From Roseiconus nitratireducens (lineage in GTDB: Bacteria > Planctomycetota > Planctomycetia > Pirellulales > Pirellulaceae), in NCBI RefSeq assembly GCF_008629675.1, contig NZ_VWOX01000001.1, positions 62,001 through 126,000 on the forward strand: 64,000 bases of DNA. Reading direction: 5' to 3'. Each line of letters begins with the position of its first letter. Within the stretch, counting starts at the first letter, position 1. Positions 26,143 through 36,000 of this stretch are shown piece after piece. The position numbers were made by a program, and so were the translations under genes. The notes beneath the pieces are model-generated. The model saw nothing but the letters and a program-made list of their open reading frames with translations. It was not told the DNA's origin and did not search any database.

Positions 26143-26698
26143 TTGCGAGTTCCTTGCAATCGAACGATTGTGCGAGGCGAGAAGAATCGGAAAAGGACGC
26201 GTGGGGGGGAGGCGCGGTGGGAATCCCCAGTATACGCGATGCAAATCAAGATGAAATTTTCCCACGCTCGGTGTGATGAAAACGCACGAGGGCTTAGATA
26301 TGTACCCAATCCCATCGGCAATGCGGCCCAGTGATCTGTTGAGATCTCTGTGGACTTTCCGCGTGCCCACCGATCTCGGGGCTGCCCACCCTCCGAACGG
26401 GCTGGCGTAATCGTCGCCACCTCGGAAACCCGTTCGGCTCAGGCCCGGCGTCGGTTCATCGACAACGGACAACACTGGCCACCTGAACACTGACCAACAT
26501 CGAGTTGATTTTGCGGGACAGCGTTCCTTGGCAACCACCACGCGCGTCAGAGCGTGGAATTGGCAGCAATGCCTCCGGCGGGCGACGGTGGCAATGCTGA
26601 TTCGCGATTGGGGCCGTGCCTGATCGGGGCCGCCTCTGCCAAGTTCATTACGCATCCGACGACCCATCGGATCGCCGGGTCTGCCGTCCGAACGGAAT
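26143..26698. other. 556-nt intergenic region
   Basis: No convincing gene on either strand. It separates two minus-strand genes and so must hold the promoter of the cyclase-like gene if it is not an internal operon member. It contains one degenerate copy of the 24-bp family A hairpin at 26534-26557. Confidence 0.55.
26534..26557. repeat. Degenerate family A hairpin module
   Basis: ACCACCACGCGCGTCAGAGC and the following GTGG align with the 24-bp module at 7444-7467 with a few changes; the second half (AGAGCGTGG) is identical. The flanking inverted ends of the full element are not seen. Confidence 0.6.
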
Positions 26699-27295
26699 TC
26701 AGGGGGCTTCCTGGGCGGCGTCTTGCTTCCGATTCTCCGCGCGAATCGGTTCGTAATTGGCAATCCGGCGAAGAAAGTTGGGCATCGCCGTTCGAAACCG
26801 ATCGTTCAGACAAACCTGGCGATTGCCGCCGCGAAGCCCAACCCAGCCGGAGTCCAGGGCAATCACGATTTGCGTGTCGGGAAACCGGCGCGCGGTCGGA
26901 TCGGTCAGCTGCAATTCCATGGCGGGTTCCTGGCCGATGCGTCCGTCGATCGAATCCTCTCGGGCGGTGTCCCAGTCGTAGCTGCGTTCATCGAGCAACA
27001 CGTGGCGGAGGTGTCCCAGTCCGGGCATGCCGGTCAAGCGAATCAGGTCGGAGGGTCCGGCACTCTCCGGAGACGGCTGCAGGTGAATCTCTTCGGCCAG
27101 CTGCAGGGCTTCAATCACTTCATCCCCCCAGAACGCACGCGTCCGATCCAGGTGGGTGCGGCGGGCCCAAATGCTGAACGCGGCGCCGCAGATGCCAAAC
27201 AGCACGACGAAGGCGGCCAACAGCAATCCGCGTCGCGTGATCTGGACCCGCGGATCGTTGTACTTGTCCGGATGTTCGTTGATTTCAGCGTTCAT
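26699..27295 (-). CDS. Hypothetical single-pass membrane protein
   Basis: 198 residues from ATG 27295. Basic N-terminus with ITRRG, then one membrane helix (about 24-43, LLLAAFVVLFGICGAAFSIW), then about 150 soluble residues with no family I recognise. A periplasmic-side soluble domain is likely from topology. Divergent from aroB, 176 nt from its start. Confidence 0.75.
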   Translation of the reverse strand: MNAEINEHPDKYNDPRVQITRRGLLLAAFVVLFGICGAAFSIWARRTHLDRTRAFWGDEVIEALQLAEEIHLQPSPESAGPSDLIRLTGMPGLGHLRHVLLDERSYDWDTAREDSIDGRIGQEPAMELQLTDPTARRFPDTQIVIALDSGWVGLRGGNRQVCLNDRFRTAMPNFLRRIANYEPIRAENRKQDAAQEAP

Positions 27296-27471
27296 CAAAA
27301 TCGATTGCCGCGGAAGGTTGCTTCCGCCCAGCTAGCCAGGGAAATTCATTGTTTCATACTGTGTGGGCCGGCTGACGGGCGTGTTTCACGAACCTGCTGG
27401 TTTCACGACCCCCGTGGCCTCCGTTGCCGCCACGTCTCGATCCACATTCCAGAACCCAGCCTCGTTTGACC

Positions 27472-28623
27472 ATGAAGCCCCCACTTGCTGCATCAATGCC
27501 TGCCTCGGGCGATTCCTCTCCCGGCGACGGTGCCGACGGATGTCAGATGACGGTCGAACTGGGTGACCGAAGTTATCCAATTCATGTTGCCACCCTGGCA
27601 ACCGGGCGTTTTGCCGCTGCGCTGGTGGAGGCGACGGGGGATCTATCTCATGCGTTGGTGATTTACGATCAGGCGGTCGAATCTTGGGCACAGGAATTGT
27701 GCGAAAAAATCTCAGCTTCCGCCGTCCGAGTCGATCGCCGCGCCGTGCCTTCCGGTGAACCCAGCAAATCGATCCAGCAGTACGCGGAGTTGCTGGATTG
27801 GATCTTGCAGTCGGGTGCCGATCGGCGGAGCGTGGTCGTGGCGGTCGGCGGTGGCGTGGTGGGAGACTTAGCCGGCTTCGTCGCCGCGTCCTACGCTCGC
27901 GGGATCCGCTTCGTCCAGGTACCCACCACCCTGTTGGCGATGGTCGACAGTAGCGTGGGTGGAAAAACGGGAATCAACCTTGCCGGGGCGAAAAACATGG
28001 TCGGCGCCTTCTGGCAACCGGATCTGGTGTGGGCGGACACCGCCTCATTGGATTCGCTCCCCGAACGGAGCTACCTGAGCGGTTTGGCCGAAGTGGTCAA
28101 GTACGGCGTGATCGAAGATGCCGCGTTCTTCTCCTGGTTGGAATCCAATGCTTCGGCGTTGGTGAATCGTGATCCGGCGGCATTGCGACATGCGATCCGT
28201 CAAAGCTGTCTGTGCAAAGCGCGGGTGGTCAAAGAAGACGAACGTGAAACCAGTGGGCGACGTGCGATCTTGAACTACGGGCACACGTTTGCGCACGCCA
28301 TCGAAGCGACCGCCGGATACGGCCAGTGGTTGCATGGCGAGGCGGTGTCGATCGGAATGCAAATGGCCGCGTCATTGGCGATCCAGCTGGGGCAATGCGA
28401 TGCAGATCTGCTGGAGCGACAAACGACGTTGCTGACCCGCTGTGGTTTGCCCGTCCGTTTTCCCGATGCCGACGTCGATGCGATGCTGCCGGTGATGGGA
28501 CGCGACAAAAAGGTGGCCCACGGCAAGTTGCGTTTCATCTTGCCCAGCCGAATCGGTGCCGTGGAATTGGTCGGCGACGTGGACGAATCGGAGGTGCGGC
28601 GGGCGGTCGAAGCGCATCGCTGA
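27472..28623 (+). CDS. aroB: 3-dehydroquinate synthase
   Basis: 383 residues from ATG 27472; ATG 27496 is possible. Second step of the shikimate pathway: DAHP to 3-dehydroquinate, with NAD and a divalent metal, in the cytoplasm. Signatures: VVAVGGGVVGDLAGFVAASY, VQVPTTLLAMVDSSVGGKTGIN, metal residues in LSGLAEVVKYGVIED and ILNYGHTFAHAIE, and a final GRDKKVAHGKLRFILP. The N-terminal 24 or so residues are an extra low-complexity lead. Monocistronic; convergent with the fructosamine-kinase-like gene. Confidence 0.97.
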   Translation: MKPPLAASMPASGDSSPGDGADGCQMTVELGDRSYPIHVATLATGRFAAALVEATGDLSHALVIYDQAVESWAQELCEKISASAVRVDRRAVPSGEPSKSIQQYAELLDWILQSGADRRSVVVAVGGGVVGDLAGFVAASYARGIRFVQVPTTLLAMVDSSVGGKTGINLAGAKNMVGAFWQPDLVWADTASLDSLPERSYLSGLAEVVKYGVIEDAAFFSWLESNASALVNRDPAALRHAIRQSCLCKARVVKEDERETSGRRAILNYGHTFAHAIEATAGYGQWLHGEAVSIGMQMAASLAIQLGQCDADLLERQTTLLTRCGLPVRFPDADVDAMLPVMGRDKKVAHGKLRFILPSRIGAVELVGDVDESEVRRAVEAHR

Positions 28624-28676
28624 GATGCCGCCGACGCGCGTCCTGGTTTCACCGCAGTGAGAGTCCGCGACCGGCG

Positions 28677-29618
28677 TCAGCCCAAGATCTCGCCGACCGT
28701 TCGCCGGCAGGCCGATGCATAGGACCGGCCGAAAAGATTCAGATGGTTCAGCTGGTGGTACAGCTCGTAGACCAGGACACGCCTCCGCCAGCCGTCCGGC
28801 AGCGGCCATTGATCCAAGTAGGCTTGTTCGAATTCCGGCGGGCAGCCACCCATCCAACGGAGCATGCCCCATTCCGCTTCGCGTGACCCGTGATACACGG
28901 CCGGGTCAATCAACACCGGATTGCCATCGGCGTCGAACAGGTAGTTGCCGCTCCACAAGTCGCCGTGAAGCAAACTGGTTCGGTCCTCGCCACCTGCCAG
29001 CAGGGCGTCCATTTTTTCAACGATGCGATCGCACGCCGATCGCAACGCCGGATCCAACAGTCCCTGATCGGTCGCCCACCGCGTCTGAAAACCGATCCGG
29101 CGTTCCGCGACAAAACTCGCCCAGGTCTGGCAGCCGCCGTTGGGTTGAGGAGCAGAACCGAGAAAGTTGTCCTCCGTCCAGCCGATCCGATCACCCGCGG
29201 TCGCGCGGTGCAAGTCGGCCAGTTGGCGTCCAAACGTCGCGAAGACGGATTGCCCCGCCGTGCGAGACCGGGACGCAGCGGAATCCGACCGTACGAACTC
29301 CGTGACCAGGTAGGCGCTGTCGTCGACCACCCCCGTGGCGTAAACCTTGGGAATCCGAATCGCGCCGGCCTCGGCCAGTGCCAGCAACCCATCCGCTTCG
29401 CAGCGAAAGTTTGATGCCATGGCGCGCTCGTGACGTTTGACCAGCAGCTCCGTTTTTGATTGGCCGTGGTGCACGTGTTCCAGCTGTTGCCAACTGGAGG
29501 CATCCCCGGGTGCGATCGAGGCCACCATGACTTCGCTGATGCAGCCTCCACCCAGCGGCCGCGTTGCGGTGACGTCGACGGCAACGCCGAGCAGCGAATG
29601 AAGAGCGTTGGCGATCAT
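28677..29618 (-). CDS. Fructosamine kinase family protein
   Basis: 313 residues from ATG 29618; the frame is open to 29738 but the kinase-like fold begins at this ATG. Aminoglycoside-phosphotransferase-like motifs: LLVKRHERAM (ATP Lys), LLHGDLWSGNYLFD (catalytic HGDLW-x2-N), and LIDPAVYHGSREAEWGML (metal Asp). The HGDLWSGN and DPAxYxGxxExE pattern is specific to fructosamine-3-kinase homologues, which phosphorylate ketosamines so that glycated proteins or amines are repaired. Divergent from the redoxin fusion gene, 111 nt away. Confidence 0.92.
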   Translation of the reverse strand: MIANALHSLLGVAVDVTATRPLGGGCISEVMVASIAPGDASSWQQLEHVHHGQSKTELLVKRHERAMASNFRCEADGLLALAEAGAIRIPKVYATGVVDDSAYLVTEFVRSDSAASRSRTAGQSVFATFGRQLADLHRATAGDRIGWTEDNFLGSAPQPNGGCQTWASFVAERRIGFQTRWATDQGLLDPALRSACDRIVEKMDALLAGGEDRTSLLHGDLWSGNYLFDADGNPVLIDPAVYHGSREAEWGMLRWMGGCPPEFEQAYLDQWPLPDGWRRRVLVYELYHQLNHLNLFGRSYASACRRTVGEILG

Positions 29619-29729
29619 TTTTCCAGGGGAATTGCCGAAACTTTGGGGGCCTCGCCCGGGTATCCTATAACGAGCCGGGTTGGATGCGAAAGCGCTCGGC
29701 AGGACCGGATCAGGCACAGGTGAGTGGAA

Positions 29730-31787
29730 ATGAGTCAAGTTGCAGGGATACAGTGGGTTGAACGTGGGCAGCAGTTTTTTGTCAGCAAGCGGGCTGCGAA
29801 GTGCCGTGCCGCAAATCGACCGCTGTTAGGAAGCGTTTTGGTTTTGGCGACGCTTCTCGGCGGAATGCCAACCGTGCAAGCCGCCGAACCTGGTCGGGAT
29901 GGCTCGGCATTGGAAGGGAGTTTTGCCGCTCAACTGAGTCGGATCGATTTGGACGACTACCGGGGGCGTCGCTGGCAGCTGTCCGATTTCCAGTCCGACG
30001 ATTTGCTGGTCATCGCTTTTTTGGGGACCGAATGTCCCTTGGCGAAACTGTACGCGACCCGGCTGCAGGGGCTGCAAGACCGATGGCAAGCACAGGGCGT
30101 CCGCGTGCTCGGGGTGATGAGCAACCGGCACGATTCTCTGCGAGAGATCCAGTCCTTCGCCCAGCGTCAGCAGTTGTCCTTTCCGATCGTCAAGGACGCG
30201 GGCGGGCGTTTGGCCGATGAATTGTCCGCCGAACGCACGCCCGAAGTCTTTGTGTTCGATTCCGATCGCCGACTTCGCTATCGCGGCCGCGTGGATGACC
30301 AGTACGGCATTGGATACGTCCGGGATGAACCTCGCCGCCATGATCTTCGCCAAGCCATCGAAGAGTTGGTCGCGGGACAACCCGTGTCGGTTGAGAAAAC
30401 CGACGCGGTGGGCTGCATCATCGGACGCACCAATCCGGTCGATCCGGATGCCGACGTCACCTATGGCGGTCAGGTCGCCGACATCCTGAACCGCCACTGC
30501 GTGCAATGCCATCGCGAGGGTGAGATCGCTCCGTTCGCATTGACCGAGTACGAGGAGGTTGCCGGGTGGGCGGAAATGATTGCCGAAGTGGTGCGTGAAC
30601 AACGGATGCCGCCTTGGCACGCGGATCCCGAGCACGGCCATTTCGCAAATGCGCGCCGGTTGACGGATCAGGAAAAGCAAACGCTGTACGATTGGGCCGA
30701 AGCGGGAGCCCCGGCCGGCGACCTCAGCCACCTGCCGCCGCTGCCCGACCGAGTCGCCGGCTGGCAGTTGCCGCGAGAGCCGGACAAGGTTTTCAACGTC
30801 AGCCCCGAACCGTTCGATGTGCCCGCCGAGGGCGCGATTCGATACCAGTACTTTCGTGTTGATCCGGGCTTTGAGCAGGACGTGTGGATTGAAGCCGCCG
30901 AGTTCAAGCCGGGGAACCGATTGGTCGTTCATCACATCCTGGCATTCGCGGCGGAGAAGGGACAACGCAGCGAGTTGGACGGCGAACGCGGGTTCCTGGT
31001 CGGCTATGTGCCCGGTGCCCGTGTCCAACCGTGGCCTAAGGGACACGCCAAGCGAATTCCCGCCGGAAGCGACTTGATCTTCCAGGTCCACTACACGCCG
31101 ATCGGACGCCCCGTCACCGATCAAAGCCAGTTGGGATTGTGCCTGGTCGATCCGTCGGAGGTCACGCACGAAATCCAAACGACCAGTGCGGTCCAGACAC
31201 GCTTCACCATCCCTCCGCAGGAATCCGACCATGTCGTCACCGCGAACAGCCCCCCACTGCCCCCGGGAGCAAAACTTCTCAGCATGAGCCCTCACATGCA
31301 CGTGCGTGGGAAATCGTTCGAGTACCGGTTGCGGTCCAGCGGCCAGACCCTGTTGTCGGTTCCGGCCTACGATTTCAATTGGCAGACCACGTACGTCCTG
31401 GAGGATCCGTTGCCAGTCGTACCGGGCGATCGCATCGAATGCCGCGCCGTGTTTGACAACAGTGATGACAACCCGAACAACCCCGATCCTCAGGCAACCG
31501 TCCGTTGGGGGCCGCAGACTTGGGATGAAATGATGATCGGTTACTTTCATTTGTCGGTGCCCCGCGACGATGCCTCGGCGGAGCCGCCGGAAACGTCTCC
31601 GGAGAGCCGGCGGGAGCGCGCCGCGCGGGCGGCGCGTCTGGCAACGTTCGACCAGCTGGATCGCGACGGTGACGGAGAATTGTCACGCGAGCAAACGCCG
31701 CCACGATTGCATAAAACCTTCGACTCGCTTGATGCCGATGCCGACGGAATCCTGACACGACGTGAGGTGGAAACGTCCGGCCAGTAA
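29730..31787 (+). CDS. Redoxin / cytochrome c / copper monooxygenase-like / EF-hand fusion protein
   Basis: 685 residues from ATG 29730 (GTG 29724 is in frame just before). Domains in order: signal peptide (about 25-52), a peroxiredoxin-like thioredoxin fold with a single-Cys motif FLGTECPLAKLYATRL (about 99-114), a haem c site CVQCH near 256-260 followed by MPPWH, a copper type II monooxygenase-like region with VVHHILAF (about 398-405) and MSPHMHVRGK (about 517-526) that supply His/Met copper ligands in PHM-type enzymes, and a C-terminal EF-hand pair (DRDGDGELSREQ, DADADGILTRRE; about 644-682). Exported oxidoreductase of unknown substrate; the same fusion type is known in Planctomycetes without a tested function. 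Confidence 0.85.
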   Translation: MSQVAGIQWVERGQQFFVSKRAAKCRAANRPLLGSVLVLATLLGGMPTVQAAEPGRDGSALEGSFAAQLSRIDLDDYRGRRWQLSDFQSDDLLVIAFLGTECPLAKLYATRLQGLQDRWQAQGVRVLGVMSNRHDSLREIQSFAQRQQLSFPIVKDAGGRLADELSAERTPEVFVFDSDRRLRYRGRVDDQYGIGYVRDEPRRHDLRQAIEELVAGQPVSVEKTDAVGCIIGRTNPVDPDADVTYGGQVADILNRHCVQCHREGEIAPFALTEYEEVAGWAEMIAEVVREQRMPPWHADPEHGHFANARRLTDQEKQTLYDWAEAGAPAGDLSHLPPLPDRVAGWQLPREPDKVFNVSPEPFDVPAEGAIRYQYFRVDPGFEQDVWIEAAEFKPGNRLVVHHILAFAAEKGQRSELDGERGFLVGYVPGARVQPWPKGHAKRIPAGSDLIFQVHYTPIGRPVTDQSQLGLCLVDPSEVTHEIQTTSAVQTRFTIPPQESDHVVTANSPPLPPGAKLLSMSPHMHVRGKSFEYRLRSSGQTLLSVPAYDFNWQTTYVLEDPLPVVPGDRIECRAVFDNSDDNPNNPDPQATVRWGPQTWDEMMIGYFHLSVPRDDASAEPPETSPESRRERAARAARLATFDQLDRDGDGELSREQTPPRLHKTFDSLDADADGILTRREVETSGQ

Positions 31788-31845
31788 ACGCGGCCGCCGG
31801 CAGGATTTTGTCGATCGCAGTGCTGCCCCCGTCCCGTCATTCGCT

Positions 31846-31911
31846 GTCCAGTTTTACCCTGGCTCGTTTTGCCCTGGCTCGTTTTACTCAGTCCAGTTTT
31901 ACCCAGTCCAG
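31846..31911. repeat. 15-bp tandem repeat, 4.4 imperfect units
   Basis: Units start at 31846, 31861, 31876 and 31891 with a partial at 31906. Two alternate forms are seen: GTCCAGTTTTACCCx (units 1 and 4) and GGCTCGTTTTxCyCx (units 2 and 3). It lies between the redoxin fusion gene and the ECF sigma factor gene, about 125-190 nt before the sigma start. Confidence 0.85.
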
Positions 31912-32034
31912 CGGATCACACCGGCGGCGCGGGCGTTTACAATTCGCAGCGGGCCGCCGGCATCCGGGTGGCGTATTCCTACACGACACGCTTTTCTCAT
32001 CTGGGCATCGGCGGACTTGGGCGGCAAGCGAGAA

Positions 32035-32586
32035 ATGACCGAGCCCGAATTGATCGATCGGGCGCTTGCCGGGGATCGATCCGCTTTTGCCGAACTGGTC
32101 CGCCAGAACCAGGACCGCTTGTTCGCTTCGATGCTGCAAGTGACCGGGTCCGCCGAAGAGTCCGAGGAAGTGACCCAGGACGCCTTCATCCGCGCCTTCA
32201 TCAAATTGGACACGTTCCAGCGCAACAGCCAGTTCTTCACCTGGATCTACCGGATCGCGTTCAATAGCGCCCTGACGCGACGGCGCAAGAAACGCGCCCG
32301 AGTCTCCCTGGACCAGGTCCGAGCCGAGACCGGTCTGGAAGTCGTCAGCGATGAGGATCGTGTCGACGAACCGCTGTTGCGCGACGAACGGGTCGCACTG
32401 GTTCGGCGGGCAATGGACCTGTTGTCCGACGAGCACCGGAAAATCTTGGTGCTTCGCGAGATGGACGGATTTGCCTACGAGGAGATCGCGGAAATCCTGG
32501 AGATCTCGATCGGGACCGTCCGCAGCCGACTCAGCCGAGCCCGCAACCAGCTGAAACTGGCAATCGAGTCGATCGAACCAACCTGA
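32035..32586 (+). CDS. ECF-type RNA polymerase sigma factor
   Basis: 183 residues from ATG 32035; the frame is open to 31762 but that part includes the tandem repeat. Region 2 (about 1-75): AFAELVRQNQDRLFASML, SEEVTQDAFIRAF, and the promoter-melting segment SQFFTWIYRIAFNSAL. Region 4 (about 115-175): LLSDEHRKILVLREMDGFAYEEIAEIL and the DNA-recognition helix IGTVRSRLSRARNQL. It directs RNA polymerase to a stress or envelope regulon. No anti-sigma gene follows; the next gene is the very large secreted protein after 508 nt. Confidence 0.95.
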   Translation: MTEPELIDRALAGDRSAFAELVRQNQDRLFASMLQVTGSAEESEEVTQDAFIRAFIKLDTFQRNSQFFTWIYRIAFNSALTRRRKKRARVSLDQVRAETGLEVVSDEDRVDEPLLRDERVALVRRAMDLLSDEHRKILVLREMDGFAYEEIAEILEISIGTVRSRLSRARNQLKLAIESIEPT

Positions 32587-33094
32587 TCGCGGGTCCGCCT
32601 CGCTGGACGGCGCCGGCGGAAGCAGAAACAGTTGGTCTGCTGAAAGTTGTCCGCCAAACTGGGCCGCGACCCCAACGCGTCCGGATCTCTGGCTCCCCTG
32701 CCGTGGGGTGTCGGGGTTTCCGGAAAAATTTCCCCAGACCCCCTAAGAAATCGTTCCCCTCTTCGTTGCTCCTAGCGGCTAGGTTGATGATCGACGGCGG
32801 AGGTGCTGCTGCCGGGATTCGAACGGGGCAATCGAAATCGGGCGAATGGACGCCATTTTCGGCCTACGCTTGGGGGATCCCAAAGCGGTTGGGCAGCGAT
32901 GGTTGTGACCGATCGATCCAGCGAGGCGCCGTTTCTGGCGGGTTCCGATTGGAGGCGTTGACGCGGCAATGCGGTCGCAACGCGGTGGTGGCTCGATGCC
33001 ATCCGTCTTCCTGCGGAGACCGTCGACATTTGCCGGAACGGGCGCTGTCGCCCCCCCACTTTTCACTTTTCTTCACGCAACGCGGTGAACAGTC
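32587..33094. other. Intergenic region before the 2131-residue protein
   Basis: 508 nt without a convincing gene. It should hold the promoter of the large secreted protein, possibly for the neighbouring ECF sigma factor, but I see no clear -35/-10 pair. An AT-rich block with GGGG...AAAAATTT...CCCC near 32713-32735 is the one compositionally unusual spot. Confidence 0.5.
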
Positions 33095-36000
33095 ATGCTG
33101 TCGCGAAATCGAATGTTTTGTGCTCTGATTTGGGGACTGTTGGGCATTGGCGCCATACCTCTCCCTGTCACCCCAACAACGCTCATGGCTGCACCAATCG
33201 GACTGATGGAACGGTTTGCGCTGGCCGAGGACCGCGAAGCGGTCTTGGCCGAGCTCATTCCCGGAAGTGAAGACTACTACTTCTATCACTGCCTGCATTA
33301 CCAGAACACGAACCAACTGGCCCGCGCCGATGCCATTCTGAATGAGTGGGTTGCCAGCCGCAAAGGCCAGATGACCGCGTTGATCCATTCGATGACCGAT
33401 CGCCAGCGGTTGTTGACGTACGACCAGTCGCCGCAGCAGACGGTCGACTACTTCGTTCGACGTTTGGGCATCCAACTGAATCACTCGCCGCCGGCCCGAA
33501 AGGGAACCCGGCGTTTTCCCAGCCAACTGGATCCGGACTTTCTCAATCGCGAACGTTGGGTGCAAGCCTCTTTGCGTGACAACGTTTCGTTGTCGCCGGC
33601 CGGGCTGCGGATCGCGGCGGGGATGTACTTGCAGGGTGATGCGAAGACGCCGATTTCGCTGCACGACTTTCTCAATCGCGTCGACGGAGCCTATCTTCAG
33701 CAACTTGACGAACTGGTCATTCAGGAATTGAAGTCACGGCCACCGCGCGAACAAAGGTTCGGCGATTTGACGGCGCATGACTTTCTGACGCTGGAGGAGC
33801 TCGAACGCGTGGCCCAGTCGGTTCCCGCCATTGCCGACGATAACTCGCTGGTCAACGCAAAGTTGCGGCGACTGCGTCCCGGTGGCGACGTGGACATCAG
33901 CCAGCAACCACGCGAACGCCGCGAATACCTGGTGGAGGTCGAAAAGTATGTGCGCACTCTGCCGCCCGCTTACAACTCGCTGAAAGCCTCCGCGGCTTAC
34001 CGTCTGTTGGAAGCCAACCTGCAGTTCGGGATCTGGGATGAAGCCCTGTTCCTTCACTACCTGTCGTTGCCCCGGCGGAGCCCGATCATCAGCCCGGTCC
34101 TGGAACGATCCAGTGTCCGAGCCAACCCGACCGACGATTTCACCGAAATCGCGATTCTGCCCCCGATCGGTGACGAAACAGGATTGGTGGAGACCTACCT
34201 GGAGCACTTCCTGCGGGATGCAGCCGATACGAAAAAGTTCGAACGGTTTCTGCAAGCGGATTATCTGCGTCGGGTCTTCGCACGCACCAAGTTGATGGCC
34301 GGAGCGGAGAATCCCCAGACCTATTACCAGATGCTGTCCGCCGCAGAACGACAGCAGTTGCGAGACGAAATTGAATTGCGTTTCGCGCCGCAGAATCCCC
34401 GCCGCTATTCCGATGACCAGGACAGCGAACTGCTGGTCGATGTGAAGAACATCGAAACGCTCGTGGTCCGGATCTACGAAATGAACGCCCTGGCGTACTA
34501 TCGCGGCAACGACCAGCGGTTGGATACGGATGTTGATTTGGACGGTCTGATCGCCACGCACGAACGAACACTTCAGTACGACCGCCCGCCGGTGGAGCGT
34601 CATCGGGAAGCGATCGCGCTGCCCGAATGCAGTGGTCGCGGCGTCTGGATCATCGACCTGGTCGGTCAGGGGCGCCGGGCCCGCACGCTGATCCAACGCG
34701 GTGACCTGCAAACGGTGCGTGCCGCCGACGCCGACGGAATGCAGATCACCATCCTGGACGAAGATCGCAATCCGGTCCCCAACGCGAAGATCTATGTCGG
34801 CAACCAAGAGTTCACCGCGGGTGATGATGGCGGCGTGTTCCTTCCCATGGTGTCCGAAGCGGTCGACCGCAAGGCGATCGTTTCCGACGGCAAGCTTGCC
34901 AAGCCCATCGAATTCAAACACCTGCAGGAGAACTACTCGCTGCAGGCTGGATTCTTCGTCGACCACACCCTGCTTCAATCAGGGCACGTCGCCGATTTGT
35001 TGGTGCGTCCCAGGTTGTTGCTCGGGGGCAACCCGATCGATCCGGCGGTCTTGAAGGACGCCACGGTGCGCGTGGTGGCGACCGATCTGGAAGGCATTCA
35101 GACGAGCAAGCAATTCGACCAGCTGGAGCTGAATCAAAGCAAGGAACTTGCCCTCACCTTTCGTGTTCCCCCGCGGTTGGCCTCGATTGAGTTTGAACTT
35201 TCCGGCCATGTGATCGGATTGTCGGATCGCCGAAAGCGAGAGTTGCAGGTCAAGCACGCGGTCGATGTTGCCGGTGTCCGACGGACGGACCAGACGGTCG
35301 ATGCCTTCTTAACGCGTGACAGCGACAGCTTCGTGATCGAAACCCGAGGGCGGAGCGGTGAACCGGTCGTCGGTGCGACGGTGCGATTGGAGTTCGATTT
35401 GGACATCGGTTCGACGCAACCCAGCCAGTACCTGCAGTCCGACGATCAGGGACAGATCCGATTGGGGCTGCTCGATCACGTCACGCGTTTGAAGTACGGA
35501 ATCGCCGAACGCAGTCAGCATCAATTTGACTTGCAACTCAATCAGCAAATCTGGCCGCAAGCCGTCAACCTGTCGACCGACCAGGCATTGCGATTGCCGG
35601 TGGTGGATGGGCGAACCGCTGACAGTTACCGACTGTTGGAAATCCGTGAAGGCAAGATGCGATCCGATCTGTCGGATCGACTGAAGATCGACAACGGCTT
35701 CTTGACTGCCTCTGACCTGCCGGCCGGCAATCTGCAACTGTTGGATCGAGTCACCGGGGACTCGACGCAGGTGACGGTCATTGATGGGCGCGTGATTGAT
35801 CGTGTTTTGGTCGGCAAGATCCGTCACCAGGAACAGTCCGCCGCCGTTCCGCTTTCCATCCAAGACGTTCAGGTCAATCCGGACGGCAGTCTGGCGGTGC
35901 AGTTGTCGGGTAACACCGATTTCGCACGTGTTCACGTCATCGCGTCACGGTACTTCGACCGTCTTTCTCCGCTGGACGATCTGTATCTCGGAACGCCAAC

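Noticed and set aside
29826..31550. 574-codon open frame on the minus strand inside the redoxin fusion gene
   Set aside because: It is the antisense shadow of a clear multi-domain gene; no family motif is visible in it, and GC-rich third positions keep such frames open.
32587..33094. Anti-sigma factor gene between the ECF sigma gene and the large protein
   Set aside because: No frame of suitable length with a membrane helix or zinc motif occurs there on the plus strand.
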